23,913 nt of DNA from a virus (IMGVR_UViG_3300021139_000151:1-23913), one strand, 5' to 3'; counted from the first letter of the stretch, positions 5,330 to 11,733 are shown. Translations and numbers: made by a program. Notes: generated by a model not told the origin, from the sequence alone.

Positions 5330-5566
5330 CCGCATCCGCCGCCGCGCTTTTGCCCGTGTTGCAGATCTATGGATTATTTTCGTATCCTATAAAGTCGATG
5401 GATTAGGTCGGATTTAGGCGGCTCGATGGCCGGCCGGTGGTGCTCGATGGGTGCTCGTTCAGGTCATTTAGTTTGGCCGCTATTAATTGCCACGAGGGCC
5501 ACGCTTAATCGCGCTACAATTTCAGCAGCGATACGGGCAGATGACCCGTGCGCGATTGGAGATGCG

Positions 5567-6793
5567 ATGAGTGAGGAACTCTCGATGATTGAAGCCGGCG
5601 ATGAGCCGGTGATGCTGTACGAGTGCGAGCGGTGCGGTTTGGCGTTCGATGACCAATGGGATGTATCGACCGTTCACGGAAGGACTACTCAGTTCGAGTG
5701 GTGCGATGATTGCCGCGAGGTGGACTCGTGGTTTTGCGCTGACTGCGACACGCTGTTCGCGTGCCTCGGTGTTAATGGTCATGGTGTGCCGTCCGTGTGC
5801 GTTAACGAGCACGACTGGGTGTGCGTGGATTGCCGCGACAATAACTACACCTATTGCGAAGGGTGCGACCAGTACCTACTTGACTACTGCGGCTGCGATG
5901 TGGAGGATGACTACGAGGAGGACTGCGGAATTATCTACTCTTACTCGTACAAGCCCGACCCTGTGTTTTGGCCAATTCAGCCGCGCTACTCAGTGCACCA
6001 GGTGGGCCGCTCGTTCTCGTTCTTTAACGATGCCTCTCGTGGTCGTATTCTCGATGAGAACGAACGCCTTCTCGACCGTTCACGCCTCGCGTATTTCGGG
6101 ATTGAACTCGAGGTCGAGGCTCGAGAGGGTGACCGGCTCGAACTCGCGGAGATGATGTCTACGGCGTTCGATAGTTCGGTGCTTTACCTTAAGGAGGACG
6201 GGTCGCTATCTCGTGGCTTCGAGATAGTCACTCATCCTCGGTCGCTCGACTCGTGGCAGCAGTTCGCACCGTCCTTCGGTGCGGCACTGTCGAGACTCGG
6301 TGCGGCTGGTGCTCGTGCGTGGTCGGAGTCATCGTGCGGATTGCACGTGCACGTCTCGCGTGTCGCGTTCAGTGGCCCGTCTCACGTTTCACGCTTTGCG
6401 CTGCTCTATGCACGTAACGAGACTGGGTTCGTGAATGTCGCGCGGCGTTCGTCTGGGTATGCCTCGTTCTCATCGCTGCGCGGTGGTGCTGGCGTGGTGA
6501 CTAAGTGTGCACGCTCGGAGTACGCCTCACACTCGGACGCGGTTAATCTGGGATGGCCTCAGACTGTGGAGGTGCGCATCTGGCGGCCATCGCTGGCGGT
6601 CGGGCGTGTGCTCGCATCGGTCGAGTTCGTTCACGCTTCGATGCAATACACGCGCGGCCTGAATAGTCGAGATGTGGTCGCAGGTGCGCTCGAGTGGGAT
6701 GAGTTCGCTCGTTACGTTCGAGACAATGCCGCCACGTATCCGCACGCGGTTCGTGTGCTCGATGGTGGCACGTTCGAGATGGTGGGTGCGTAA
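5567..6793 (+). CDS. glutamine-synthetase-like amidoligase with cysteine-rich N-terminal domain
   Basis: The frame opens at 5426, but the ATG at 5567 has GGAG five bases upstream and gives a 408-aa protein without the odd leader. Residues 18-120 form a cysteine-rich region with C-x2-C pairs at 20/23, 46/49, 57/60, 86/89 and 97/100, probably several zinc ribbons. Residues 175-360 match the phage/bacterial amidoligase family related to glutamine synthetase (PF12224-type): G-I-E-L-E-V-E (178-184), K-E-D-G-S-L (209-214), F-E-I-V-T-H-P (218-224), C-G-L-H-V-H-V-S-R (257-265) and V-E-V-R-I-W-R (334-340), supplying acidic metal ligands and the nucleotide-binding His/Arg. The family forms amide bonds between a carboxylate and an amine using ATP. 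The following class II glutamine amidotransferase could supply ammonia; this gene pairing is known for the family. The substrate (peptide, wall or protein) is unknown. Confidence 0.85.
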   Translation: MSEELSMIEAGDEPVMLYECERCGLAFDDQWDVSTVHGRTTQFEWCDDCREVDSWFCADCDTLFACLGVNGHGVPSVCVNEHDWVCVDCRDNNYTYCEGCDQYLLDYCGCDVEDDYEEDCGIIYSYSYKPDPVFWPIQPRYSVHQVGRSFSFFNDASRGRILDENERLLDRSRLAYFGIELEVEAREGDRLELAEMMSTAFDSSVLYLKEDGSLSRGFEIVTHPRSLDSWQQFAPSFGAALSRLGAAGARAWSESSCGLHVHVSRVAFSGPSHVSRFALLYARNETGFVNVARRSSGYASFSSLRGGAGVVTKCARSEYASHSDAVNLGWPQTVEVRIWRPSLAVGRVLASVEFVHASMQYTRGLNSRDVVAGALEWDEFARYVRDNAATYPHAVRVLDGGTFEMVGA

Positions 6794-6795
6794 TC

Positions 6796-7605
6796 ATGTG
6801 TCTACTTATCTGTGGCCTCAGTGCCTATGACGTGCCTACTGGCAGCGAACTCGAGCACGCTTGCAGGGCTAATCCTGACGGGTTCGGGTTCTCGGTGCTG
6901 TTTAACAATGAGGCCGGCGTGCGCGATTTATTGACCGTCCGCGGGATGGACTCAGCGGTGATCCGCAGCTCTTTTTTGGAGTCGTTGACCAGGCTGAATG
7001 ACTCAGTCATCGCGTGGATGTTTCATGCTCGCATCGCGACTCATGGTGCGGTGAATGTTGACGGATGTCATCCGTTCGCGGTGGATGGTTCACCTCGCAC
7101 GGTGCTCGGTCACAATGGCGTGCTGCCGGTTCGCATCGCTAAGAACGACTGGCGGTCGGACTCACGAGTGTTTGCTGAGGACTATCTGCCGGCACTCGGT
7201 GGCGTGGCTGCCCTCGGTTCCGCGGTCGTATTCGATGTGCTCGATGGGTTCGTGTCTGGTTCAGGTTCTAAGTGCGTAATTCTCAGTGCTGAGGATGACC
7301 ACGAGCCGGTAACAATTCTCGGTGAGTCGCTCGGACATTGGCGCGGCGATGTGTGGTTCAGTAATAACTCATACAAGCCGTACACGCCGGCATACCGGAT
7401 TATGGGTCAGCCCTACTCGGTATTCGGTGCACTCGATGACTACGACTCGTTCGAGCCGGTCGATGTGTCGATGCTCACGCCATGCATTAACGCTGAGTGT
7501 GAGGCGATGCTCGATGATGAGTGGTGCGATGCGTGCGGCACGTGCCAAGAGTGCTGGCTCGGTTCGTGGGATTGCCAGTGCGACTATGCGGAGGTGATGC
7601 AATGA
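6796..7605 (+). CDS. class II (Ntn-type) glutamine amidotransferase with C-terminal zinc module
   Basis: The 269-aa protein starts two bases after the amidoligase stop. Cys2 follows the initiator Met and is the expected N-terminal nucleophile of class II amidotransferases. Also visible are N-P-D-G-F-G-F (26-32), H-A-R-I-A-T-H-G (77-84, with the substrate Arg), C-H-P-F (91-94), G-H-N-G-V-L (105-110, oxyanion Asn-Gly) and S-D-S-R-V-F (121-126, Asp122), all in family order. It should hydrolyse glutamine to ammonia or carry out a related Ntn amidohydrolase step. Residues 230-262 add eight cysteines (C230, C235, C244, C247, C250, C253, C260, C262), a zinc module resembling the amidoligase N-terminus. 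The two proteins probably act together. A free-standing peptidase role cannot be excluded. Confidence 0.88.
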   Translation: MCLLICGLSAYDVPTGSELEHACRANPDGFGFSVLFNNEAGVRDLLTVRGMDSAVIRSSFLESLTRLNDSVIAWMFHARIATHGAVNVDGCHPFAVDGSPRTVLGHNGVLPVRIAKNDWRSDSRVFAEDYLPALGGVAALGSAVVFDVLDGFVSGSGSKCVILSAEDDHEPVTILGESLGHWRGDVWFSNNSYKPYTPAYRIMGQPYSVFGALDDYDSFEPVDVSMLTPCINAECEAMLDDEWCDACGTCQECWLGSWDCQCDYAEVMQ

Positions 7606-7805
7606 GGGCGAACGATGGCTACTCAGTGCGTACGTGGTGCGGCCTGGTGCTGAGTGTGGTCACGGGCTACGTGGTCGCATTAAAGGTTCACTACGCGGTC
7701 ACGGTGCATTGGTCGATGCCTCACCAGTCCGACCCGTTCGCGTGCATCGTGTGGCTCGTGGTCACGGTGGCACTGGCTCTCGTAGTGGTGGCATGTGATG
7801 AGTGA
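7602..7805 (+). CDS. two-helix membrane protein (67 aa)
   Basis: The ATG at 7602 overlaps the amidotransferase stop (ATGA), preferred over the earlier in-frame start at 7521 inside that gene; GGAGGTG lies just upstream. Two hydrophobic segments, about 11-28 and 46-65, are separated by a short loop with H-Q-S-D-P. A small integral membrane protein is predicted. Its overlap with the amidoligase/amidotransferase pair suggests it belongs to the same system, perhaps anchoring or exporting the product; this is inference. A holin-like fold is also possible from topology alone. Confidence 0.65.
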   Translation: MRANDGYSVRTWCGLVLSVVTGYVVALKVHYAVTVHWSMPHQSDPFACIVWLVVTVALALVVVACDE

Positions 7806-7971
7806 ACTCGACCGTGTAAATAAGGTTTTACGTGCTCAGCATTGTCAGTTGCTCATGGTTCAGATTGACTCCGAGGGCTCGTTCGTTATTCATTTTGACG
7901 CTGAGGCTTCAGGCTGCGGCTATCTATGCATGACCAAGGATGGGGAGGTTCACTACATCCTGCCCGATTAA
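7798..7971 (+). CDS. hypothetical small protein (57 aa), last gene of the island operon
   Basis: The start overlaps the membrane-protein stop by eight bases. The product has a short helix then alternating hydrophobic residues suggesting beta strands (L-L-M-V-Q-I-D...F-V-I-H-F-D...Y-L-C-M-T) and three cysteines (C16, C40, C44). Not recognised. It shares the GC-rich composition and is followed 26 bases later by the intrinsic terminator, so it ends the four-gene island operon. Confidence 0.6.
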   Translation: MSELDRVNKVLRAQHCQLLMVQIDSEGSFVIHFDAEASGCGYLCMTKDGEVHYILPD

Positions 7972-7997
7972 TTCACTACCTATTAGACACGCTAGAG

Positions 7998-8021
7998 AGC
8001 CGGCCTTCGGGCCGGTTTTTT
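7998..8021 (+). terminator. intrinsic terminator after the island operon
   Basis: CCGGCC (8000-8005), loop TTCG (8006-8009), GGCCGG (8010-8015), then six T (8016-8021), extendable by G-U and A-U pairs. A stable UUCG tetraloop on a GC stem with a U-tract is a textbook rho-independent terminator. Confidence 0.92.
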
Positions 8022-8241
8022 AGTGCCTGTAGTTCAGTCCGGATGGCTGGTGCGGCGGCTCTAGGTGCCTTGTAGCGCGGCTGGTGGCAGTGGCCCGATG
8101 ATGGCTCGGTGCTCGATGTGTGGTGCTGGTGGTCATGTGGTGGTGCTGCTGGTGCGGCCTCAGTGGTGCCTAGATTTTGATCTTTGGCATGCTGGTTCAG
8201 TGATGACGTGAGAGATAAGCCCATCCCTCAGCATCCCTTAT

Positions 8242-8269
8242 TCGTGCGTATAGGTACCAATACTAACGA
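8242..8269. promoter_or_regulatory. 28-bp imperfect palindrome centred on GGTACC
   Basis: TCGTGCGTAT (8242-8251) and ATACTAACGA (8260-8269) are inverted with 8 of 10 matches around AGGTACCA. It lies 9 bases before the LexA box. Its size and symmetry suit an operator for a dimeric repressor. Confidence 0.5.
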
Positions 8270-8278
8270 GTAAGTAGG

Positions 8279-8292
8279 CGAACAAGTGTTCG
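8279..8292. promoter_or_regulatory. LexA (SOS) box
   Basis: CGAACAAGTGTTCG is a perfect match to the Gram-positive/actinobacterial LexA operator CGAACRNRYGTTCG, with arms CGAACA and TGTTCG around AG. It should be bound by host LexA and released on DNA damage. The controlled transcript is uncertain: nearest candidate promoter begins 65 bases downstream on the + strand. Confidence 0.75.
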
Positions 8293-8356
8293 TATTTGAC
8301 CGGATGTGTGCCGAGGGGGGTGCCTCTGCGTAAAAGTGTATCTCAAAAACGGTGAA

Positions 8357-8385
8357 CTGTCATTCTCATCACCAGTGTTTATAAG
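8357..8385 (+). promoter_or_regulatory. candidate promoter downstream of the LexA box
   Basis: CTGTCA (8357-8362), 17-base spacer, TATAAG (8380-8385), matching the consensus at 4/6 and 5/6. It would read toward the small genes at 8865 and 8986. Confidence 0.35.
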
Positions 8386-8415
8386 GGTTTTGGTACATAT
8401 GCTGTAAAAAAGCGC

Positions 8416-8442
8416 GTTTGATTTCGCGGAGAGAAATCGAAC
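8416..8442. other. 10-bp hairpin in the non-coding region
   Basis: GTTTGATTTC (8416-8425) pairs with GAAATCGAAC (8433-8442) with one G-U, loop GCGGAGA. A6 runs flank it: on the - strand the structure is followed by GCGC and T6, so it could end - strand transcripts; on the + strand AAAAAAC follows. Confidence 0.5.
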
Positions 8443-8864
8443 AAAAAACTTTTCAAACCGATCAGGTGAGAACCCTCATTATTCTTTCTTAATCCCCCTT
8501 AAAAGCACTATCTTTAATACTCAGGCTTTGCTTACAGGTATCCCCGCATCACCTAACCAAAAAAGAAAGACTTAAGTATCTTAAATGGGACATCCACCCG
8601 TCATGAACACGAGGCTTGTCCGATGCGTTTAGAAGTACTTGGACATTTCACCAATGGCTTATGGTGCGTGTTCGACCGAATACCGCTCTAACCGGCTAAC
8701 TCCGGCGAGTATCTTACGTACAGGGCATTTACATGCATGGCAGTAAGACTCACACTCCGGGGGGACTTGCACCCACGACTACTCACATCGGTAGTACATA
8801 CAGGATACCACACTTTGCGCAACATGTTACGCACCCTGGTGTCTACTATGTGTATGCTTGGTGT

Positions 8865-8978
8865 ATGTGTTCTACCTGTGGCTGCGGCCGACCTAAAGAC
8901 AAGCACGGCGAAAAGACTATTGCTGCTGCCAATAAGAAGTATTCTAAAGTAAAGCCTAAAGCAAAGAAAAAGAAGTAA
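8865..8978 (+). CDS. small cysteine/lysine-rich protein (37 aa)
   Basis: The frame is open from 8733, but the protein-like part begins at the ATG at 8865: M-C-S-T-C-G-C-G followed by K-D-K-H-G and a lysine-rich tail (K-x-K-P-K-A-K-K-K-K). Short proteins starting M-C-S-T-C-G-C with a basic tail exist in actinobacteria and phages, as I recall. Three clustered cysteines may bind metal, and the tail suggests nucleic-acid contact. No clear Shine-Dalgarno precedes the start, so translation may be leaderless or begin upstream at 8733 (81 aa). Confidence 0.5.
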   Translation: MCSTCGCGRPKDKHGEKTIAAANKKYSKVKPKAKKKK

Positions 8979-8985
8979 CTACCCC

Positions 8986-9138
8986 GTGTTTCTTGTACCC
9001 AAGATTTTGCGAGACACAGACCCTTCTACTTGGCTTTTTAATCCCAAATACAGACGCAGGGTGCGCCGTCGACGTAGAGGTATTACGATCACCGTTAACG
9101 GCCAGGACTGGCAAGCATGGGTAGAGTCCCAGCGCTAG
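8986..9138 (+). CDS. small arginine-rich protein (50 aa)
   Basis: The GTG start lies 7 bases after the previous stop, without a strong ribosome site. The product has W-L-F-N-P-K-Y followed by R-R-R-V-R-R-R-R-R-G and then I-T-I-T-V-N-G-Q-D-W-Q-A-W-V-E. The arginine cluster would bind DNA or RNA, and the end looks like a compact beta hairpin plus helix. Not recognised. Protein-like composition and position after another basic microprotein support it, but the start is uncertain. Confidence 0.45.
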   Translation: MFLVPKILRDTDPSTWLFNPKYRRRVRRRRRGITITVNGQDWQAWVESQR

Positions 9139-9177
9139 TCCAGGCTTTGCACCTTGGTGCGAATTTTAAAATTTTTT

Positions 9178-9207
9178 TTGACTTCCGCCATAGATGTGTG
9201 CTAAGAT
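9178..9207 (+). promoter_or_regulatory. candidate promoter of the virion operon
   Basis: TTGACT (9178-9183), 18-base spacer, TAAGAT (9202-9207) with TG one base upstream (TGCTAAGAT, extended -10). An AT-rich stretch of A and T runs just upstream could act as UP element. It would start at about 9214, giving an 88-base leader before the first gene. Confidence 0.6.
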
Positions 9208-9212
9208 AAAAG

Positions 9213-9236
9213 AGTAGTTCGGACAGGCTACTTTTT
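9213..9236 (+). terminator. short leader hairpin with U-tract
   Basis: AGTAG (9213-9217) and CTACT (9228-9232), loop 10, run into T5 (9232-9236). It begins at the predicted transcription start. Weak alone, but U-tract position fits a small attenuator or pause site. Confidence 0.35.
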
Positions 9237-9248
9237 CACCCTCCTTCC

Positions 9249-9285
9249 GAGAATCCCCCTGGTTGCATAACTGGGGGGATTTCTC
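9249..9285 (+). terminator. long leader hairpin (attenuator or terminator) before the virion genes
   Basis: AATCCCCCTGGTT (9252-9264), loop GCAT, AACTGGGGGGATT (9269-9281): 13 pairs including two G-U, extendable by three pairs around a bulged T. Only AUUUCUC follows, a poor U-tract. It lies between the promoter and the first gene, so may be an imperfect terminator or a stabilising 5' structure. Confidence 0.65.
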
Positions 9286-9301
9286 ATGCTATGATTAAAG
9301 C

Positions 9302-9562
9302 ATGAAGAAAACATACGCACCACACATCACCTCACTCCTTACAGGAGCAGGAGCAGTACTAGCAGTTGTTCACCCAGGATTTAAGATCCCTGTAGGAGTT
9401 GAAGGACTTGTAGCATCGCTGTGCATTTTGGCATCTACATTTGTTCAGGCCCTCCACTTTGTACGCAAGAACAATCTTGAAGGCAACTTGTTGCTTGCAA
9501 GTCACCTTGCTACACAGGCAGCGGAATCAATCAAGGCTGACACAACAACACCAACAGCCTAA
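9302..9562 (+). CDS. small two-helix membrane protein, holin-like
   Basis: The 86-aa product has a positive N-terminus (M-K-K), hydrophobic segments at about 9-24 and 32-54 separated by a short loop (H-P-G-F-K-I-P), and a hydrophilic C-terminus. This topology and size fit class II holins or other small phage membrane proteins. It is the first gene after a promoter and leader hairpins and ends in a TAATG overlap with the next gene. No endolysin is adjacent (a lysozyme-like gene is 7 kb upstream), so holin is only a suggestion. Confidence 0.7.
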   Translation: MKKTYAPHITSLLTGAGAVLAVVHPGFKIPVGVEGLVASLCILASTFVQALHFVRKNNLEGNLLLASHLATQAAESIKADTTTPTA

Positions 9563-9813
9563 TGTCACATGGGGAGATTATTGAAAAGTCACTTAAAGAG
9601 TGGCTCGATGAAAACCTCCCCAAGTTTCTCAACCGCATAAACGAGGAACTACCAAGTGATGCACCATGGGAGATGCCCGTCGTAGAAGATTACGTTTTAG
9701 TAGTTGCGGTTAAAGACTACAACGATGGACTTGGCGGCATCTTTACCATTGGTGATTCCAACGTACCTGGATACAGAGTGCGTGGTTTGATTGCTGACGC
9801 ATTGAACTCATAA
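9562..9813 (+). CDS. hypothetical protein before terminase (83 aa)
   Basis: The start overlaps the preceding stop as TAATG, and its stop abuts the terminase ATG directly. An acidic helical N-terminus (E-K-S-L-K-E-W-L-D) is followed by a beta-rich half (Y-V-L-V-V-A-V-K-D-Y, then G-G-I-F-T-I-G-D) and a final helix (Y-R-V-R-G-L-I-A-D-A-L). Not recognised. Its position is typical of a terminase small subunit, but no helix-turn-helix is evident here; instead the large subunit carries an N-terminal one. Confidence 0.7.
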   Translation: MSHGEIIEKSLKEWLDENLPKFLNRINEELPSDAPWEMPVVEDYVLVVAVKDYNDGLGGIFTIGDSNVPGYRVRGLIADALNS

Positions 9814-11733
9814 ATGGCAGTAACACCAGTACAACGTAAGAAGTACTTTGAGGCACGCACGGCGGGGTTCTCTATTGCCGAAAGTGCTCGCAAAGCAAAG
9901 TTCTCAGAGGCTACTGCCTACCGTGTAGAAAAGGCTGCTCAGAATCTACGTGCCGATGAAGGCATTGATAGTTCTGCCAGCAACTACCGAGAATTAAAGA
10001 AAGAAGCCAAACTCTCTGGGCCGATACCGTATGACAGATTGTCAGACGAAGCCAAGTTAGCACTAGAAGATTTTGGTTATTTTCGTGAACGTTACTTTGG
10101 CCGTGTGTCTACGCCATGGCAAGAAGAAGCCGGTATTGCTTTAGTAGAATTACTTGAGTCGCCAGACAAAGAATACGTGGTTATGAACATGCCACCTGGT
10201 TCTGGTAAAACCACATTGCTACATGACATTACGTGTTGGGTCATTTGCCGTAATCGTTCTACTCGTCTTTTGACTGGTAGTGCGACTATGAGCCTAGCCA
10301 AACGAAACTTGATGCGTGTGCGTAGATCACTAGAACGTGTTATTCCAGAACAAGCAGATGAGATGCTTAAAGAACGTGGACAAGCACTTGATGCTATTAC
10401 GACAATGGCTTACGACTTTGGTCGCTTTAAGCCGTTGGAAAAAGAACTGTGGACTAACGAAGCGTTTATTGTTATGCAGCCAGAGGAATCTGGTGCTATT
10501 AGTGAAAAGGAGCCAACCCTAAGTGCCTACGGTATGGATAGTGGTTTCATCGGAGGACGCTTCGATGGCTGTTTCTGGGACGACCTTGTGGACCCTCGCA
10601 AGGTCCGTTCTTCAGAAATGCGAGAAGCAATGGAAGACTGGTACCAAGACGTTGCAGAGACTCGACTTGAACCAGCAGGTATGCTTGCTCTTATTGGTCA
10701 GCGCCTGGCTCCTGATGATCTTTACCGCTTCGCTTTAGACATGGTGCAGCCTCTTGATGAGGAAGCCGAAGAATCCATAGATGAATTAACAGAAGAAGAA
10801 GCAGCATTGCTTCGACGTGACAAAAAATACAAACACCTAAAATACAAGGCTCATTATGAAGAAAAGTGTTCAAAGGATAATCATAAGCGTTCGGCTGCTG
10901 CTTACCCCGAAGGGTGTCTCTTGGACCCGCGCCGTCTTGGATGGCGAGACATTTCTAACCTTATGTCCAACCGAGGAGAACGCTTTGCTGTTGTATACCA
11001 GCAGGAAGACCTGGCGTTAGATGAAGTATTGGTCAGAAACGAATGGGTGTTTGGGCATGGAAACAGCCCAGGGTGCATTGACAAAGACCGTGACAGGTGG
11101 GAGATTCCACCAGGGCTTAATCCCTCAGATTGCATCGTGGTGGCTACAGCCGACCCATCTCCAACAAACTACTGGTCTATCCAGTGCTGGCTTTACCACA
11201 AAGATTCAGAGCAACGTTTCTTGCTCGACCTCATTAGAGCCAAGATGGAAGCCCCGCAGTTCTTAGAGTATAACTACAACCAAGGGGAATTTACTGGGGT
11301 TATGGAAGATTGGCAGCGATTGTCAGTTTCTTTAGGATTCCCAATTCAGGTATGGGTTGTGGAACAAAATGCAGCCCAACGATTCATGTTGCAGTATGAC
11401 CATTTCAAACGATGGAGGCAACTGCGAGGGGTTGAGATTATTCCTCACAACACCACCAGCAATAAATCTGATGCTGAATACGGTGTTACGACAATTTCTC
11501 AACATTGGAAGTTTGGTCGTGTAAGATTGATGGGTAAGGGTGAAGGTAAAATTCGGTCAATGAAATTAATTGATGAAGTGACCAGATACCCTCATGGACG
11601 TACGGATGACTGTGTAATGGCGGAATGGTTCTTTGAATGGAACCTTCCAAACATTTACGTGCCTCAAACGAAGTCCGTACAAGCCTGGCGACCCAAATGG
11701 GTACGAAGTACTCAATTAGCGAATTTGAGGTAA
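9814..11733 (+). CDS. terL: terminase large subunit
   Basis: The 639-aa protein has a helix-turn-helix-like N-terminus (about 12-45: F-S-I-A-E-S-A-R-K-A-K-F-S-E-A-T-A-Y-R-V), then an ATPase domain with Walker A M-P-P-G-S-G-K-T-T (126-134, Lys132), Walker B C-F-W-D-D (253-257) and A-L-I-G-Q-R (292-297) as the coupling segment. The C-terminal RNase-H-like nuclease shows A-D-P-S-P (Asp447), V-V-E-Q-N (Glu517) and T-D-D-C (Asp598/599), the acidic metal-binding triad. It pumps DNA into proheads and cuts concatemers. The N-terminal HTH suggests that it may recognise DNA itself, as expected if no separate small subunit exists. Portal follows directly. Confidence 0.95.
   Translation: MAVTPVQRKKYFEARTAGFSIAESARKAKFSEATAYRVEKAAQNLRADEGIDSSASNYRELKKEAKLSGPIPYDRLSDEAKLALEDFGYFRERYFGRVSTPWQEEAGIALVELLESPDKEYVVMNMPPGSGKTTLLHDITCWVICRNRSTRLLTGSATMSLAKRNLMRVRRSLERVIPEQADEMLKERGQALDAITTMAYDFGRFKPLEKELWTNEAFIVMQPEESGAISEKEPTLSAYGMDSGFIGGRFDGCFWDDLVDPRKVRSSEMREAMEDWYQDVAETRLEPAGMLALIGQRLAPDDLYRFALDMVQPLDEEAEESIDELTEEEAALLRRDKKYKHLKYKAHYEEKCSKDNHKRSAAAYPEGCLLDPRRLGWRDISNLMSNRGERFAVVYQQEDLALDEVLVRNEWVFGHGNSPGCIDKDRDRWEIPPGLNPSDCIVVATADPSPTNYWSIQCWLYHKDSEQRFLLDLIRAKMEAPQFLEYNYNQGEFTGVMEDWQRLSVSLGFPIQVWVVEQNAAQRFMLQYDHFKRWRQLRGVEIIPHNTTSNKSDAEYGVTTISQHWKFGRVRLMGKGEGKIRSMKLIDEVTRYPHGRTDDCVMAEWFFEWNLPNIYVPQTKSVQAWRPKWVRSTQLANLR

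Larger units (their letters stand above)
5192..5566 (+). other. intergenic region between the early module and the GC-rich island
   Basis: No convincing gene is present. It contains a C-run/G-run hairpin set with U-rich tract (5241-5285) and two 21-bp tandem units (5288-5329). Two isolated -10-like hexamers appear, TATAAA at 5388-5393 and TACAAT at 5515-5520, neither with a well-spaced -35. Base composition changes from AT-rich to GC-rich inside it, at roughly 5280-5430. The open frame upstream of the amidoligase start (from 5426) is probably non-coding leader. Confidence 0.6.
5400..8220 (+). other. GC-rich island (probable horizontally acquired cargo)
   Basis: Genes from 5567 to 7971 use GC-ending codons (CTC, TCG, GTG, GCG, CGC) unlike the genes on both sides. 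A hand-counted line at 6601-6660 has 38 of 60 G+C, while 16801-16860 has 23 of 60. The change occurs in the two flanking non-coding regions, and terminators lie at both ends (5241-5285 and 7998-8021). No transposase, integrase or clear flanking repeat was seen. Limits are approximate. Confidence 0.7.
8022..8864 (+). other. long, mostly non-coding regulatory region
   Basis: No supported gene is present over more than 800 bases, unusual in so dense a genome. 8022-8160 is G-rich and keeps the island composition; from about 8220 the sequence becomes AT-richer. It holds an imperfect palindrome (8242-8269), a LexA box (8279-8292), a candidate promoter (8357-8385) and a 10-bp hairpin (8416-8442). 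One frame of 22 codons at 8623-8691 with GAGG upstream could be a microprotein but is weak. Repressor operators, a replication origin or an uncharacterised RNA are possible. I could not fold a tRNA. Confidence 0.55.

Noticed and set aside
4511-5335. Several - strand frames of 62-126 aa opposite the second WhiB and neighbouring small genes
   Set aside because: They lack ribosome sites and plausible domains and mirror well-supported + strand genes.
5426-5566. N-terminal extension of the amidoligase frame (47 residues)
   Set aside because: It has no ribosome site, includes leader-like repeats, and resembles no part of the amidoligase family; the ATG at 5567 with GGAG is better.
5649-6155. 168-aa frame on the + strand inside the amidoligase gene
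   Set aside because: It overlaps the amidoligase in another frame, which has clear family motifs; the product is Ser/Thr/Arg-rich as expected for an out-of-frame GC-rich read.
8022-8110. tRNA-like start (TAGTTCAGTCCGG) just after the terminator
   Set aside because: The expected 3' acceptor complement is absent downstream and the D-stem cannot close properly.
7976-8224. 82-aa frame on the - strand in the intergenic region
   Set aside because: It runs through the strong terminator stem, has low-complexity His/Pro/Ala content and no ribosome binding site.
8690-8830. tRNA on the - strand suggested by GGGTGCAAGTCCC and a nearby GGTTAGAGC-like D-arm fragment
   Set aside because: The T-loop has G at position 55, the T-stem has a T/C mismatch, and no acceptor, anticodon or D-stem at the right distance could be paired.
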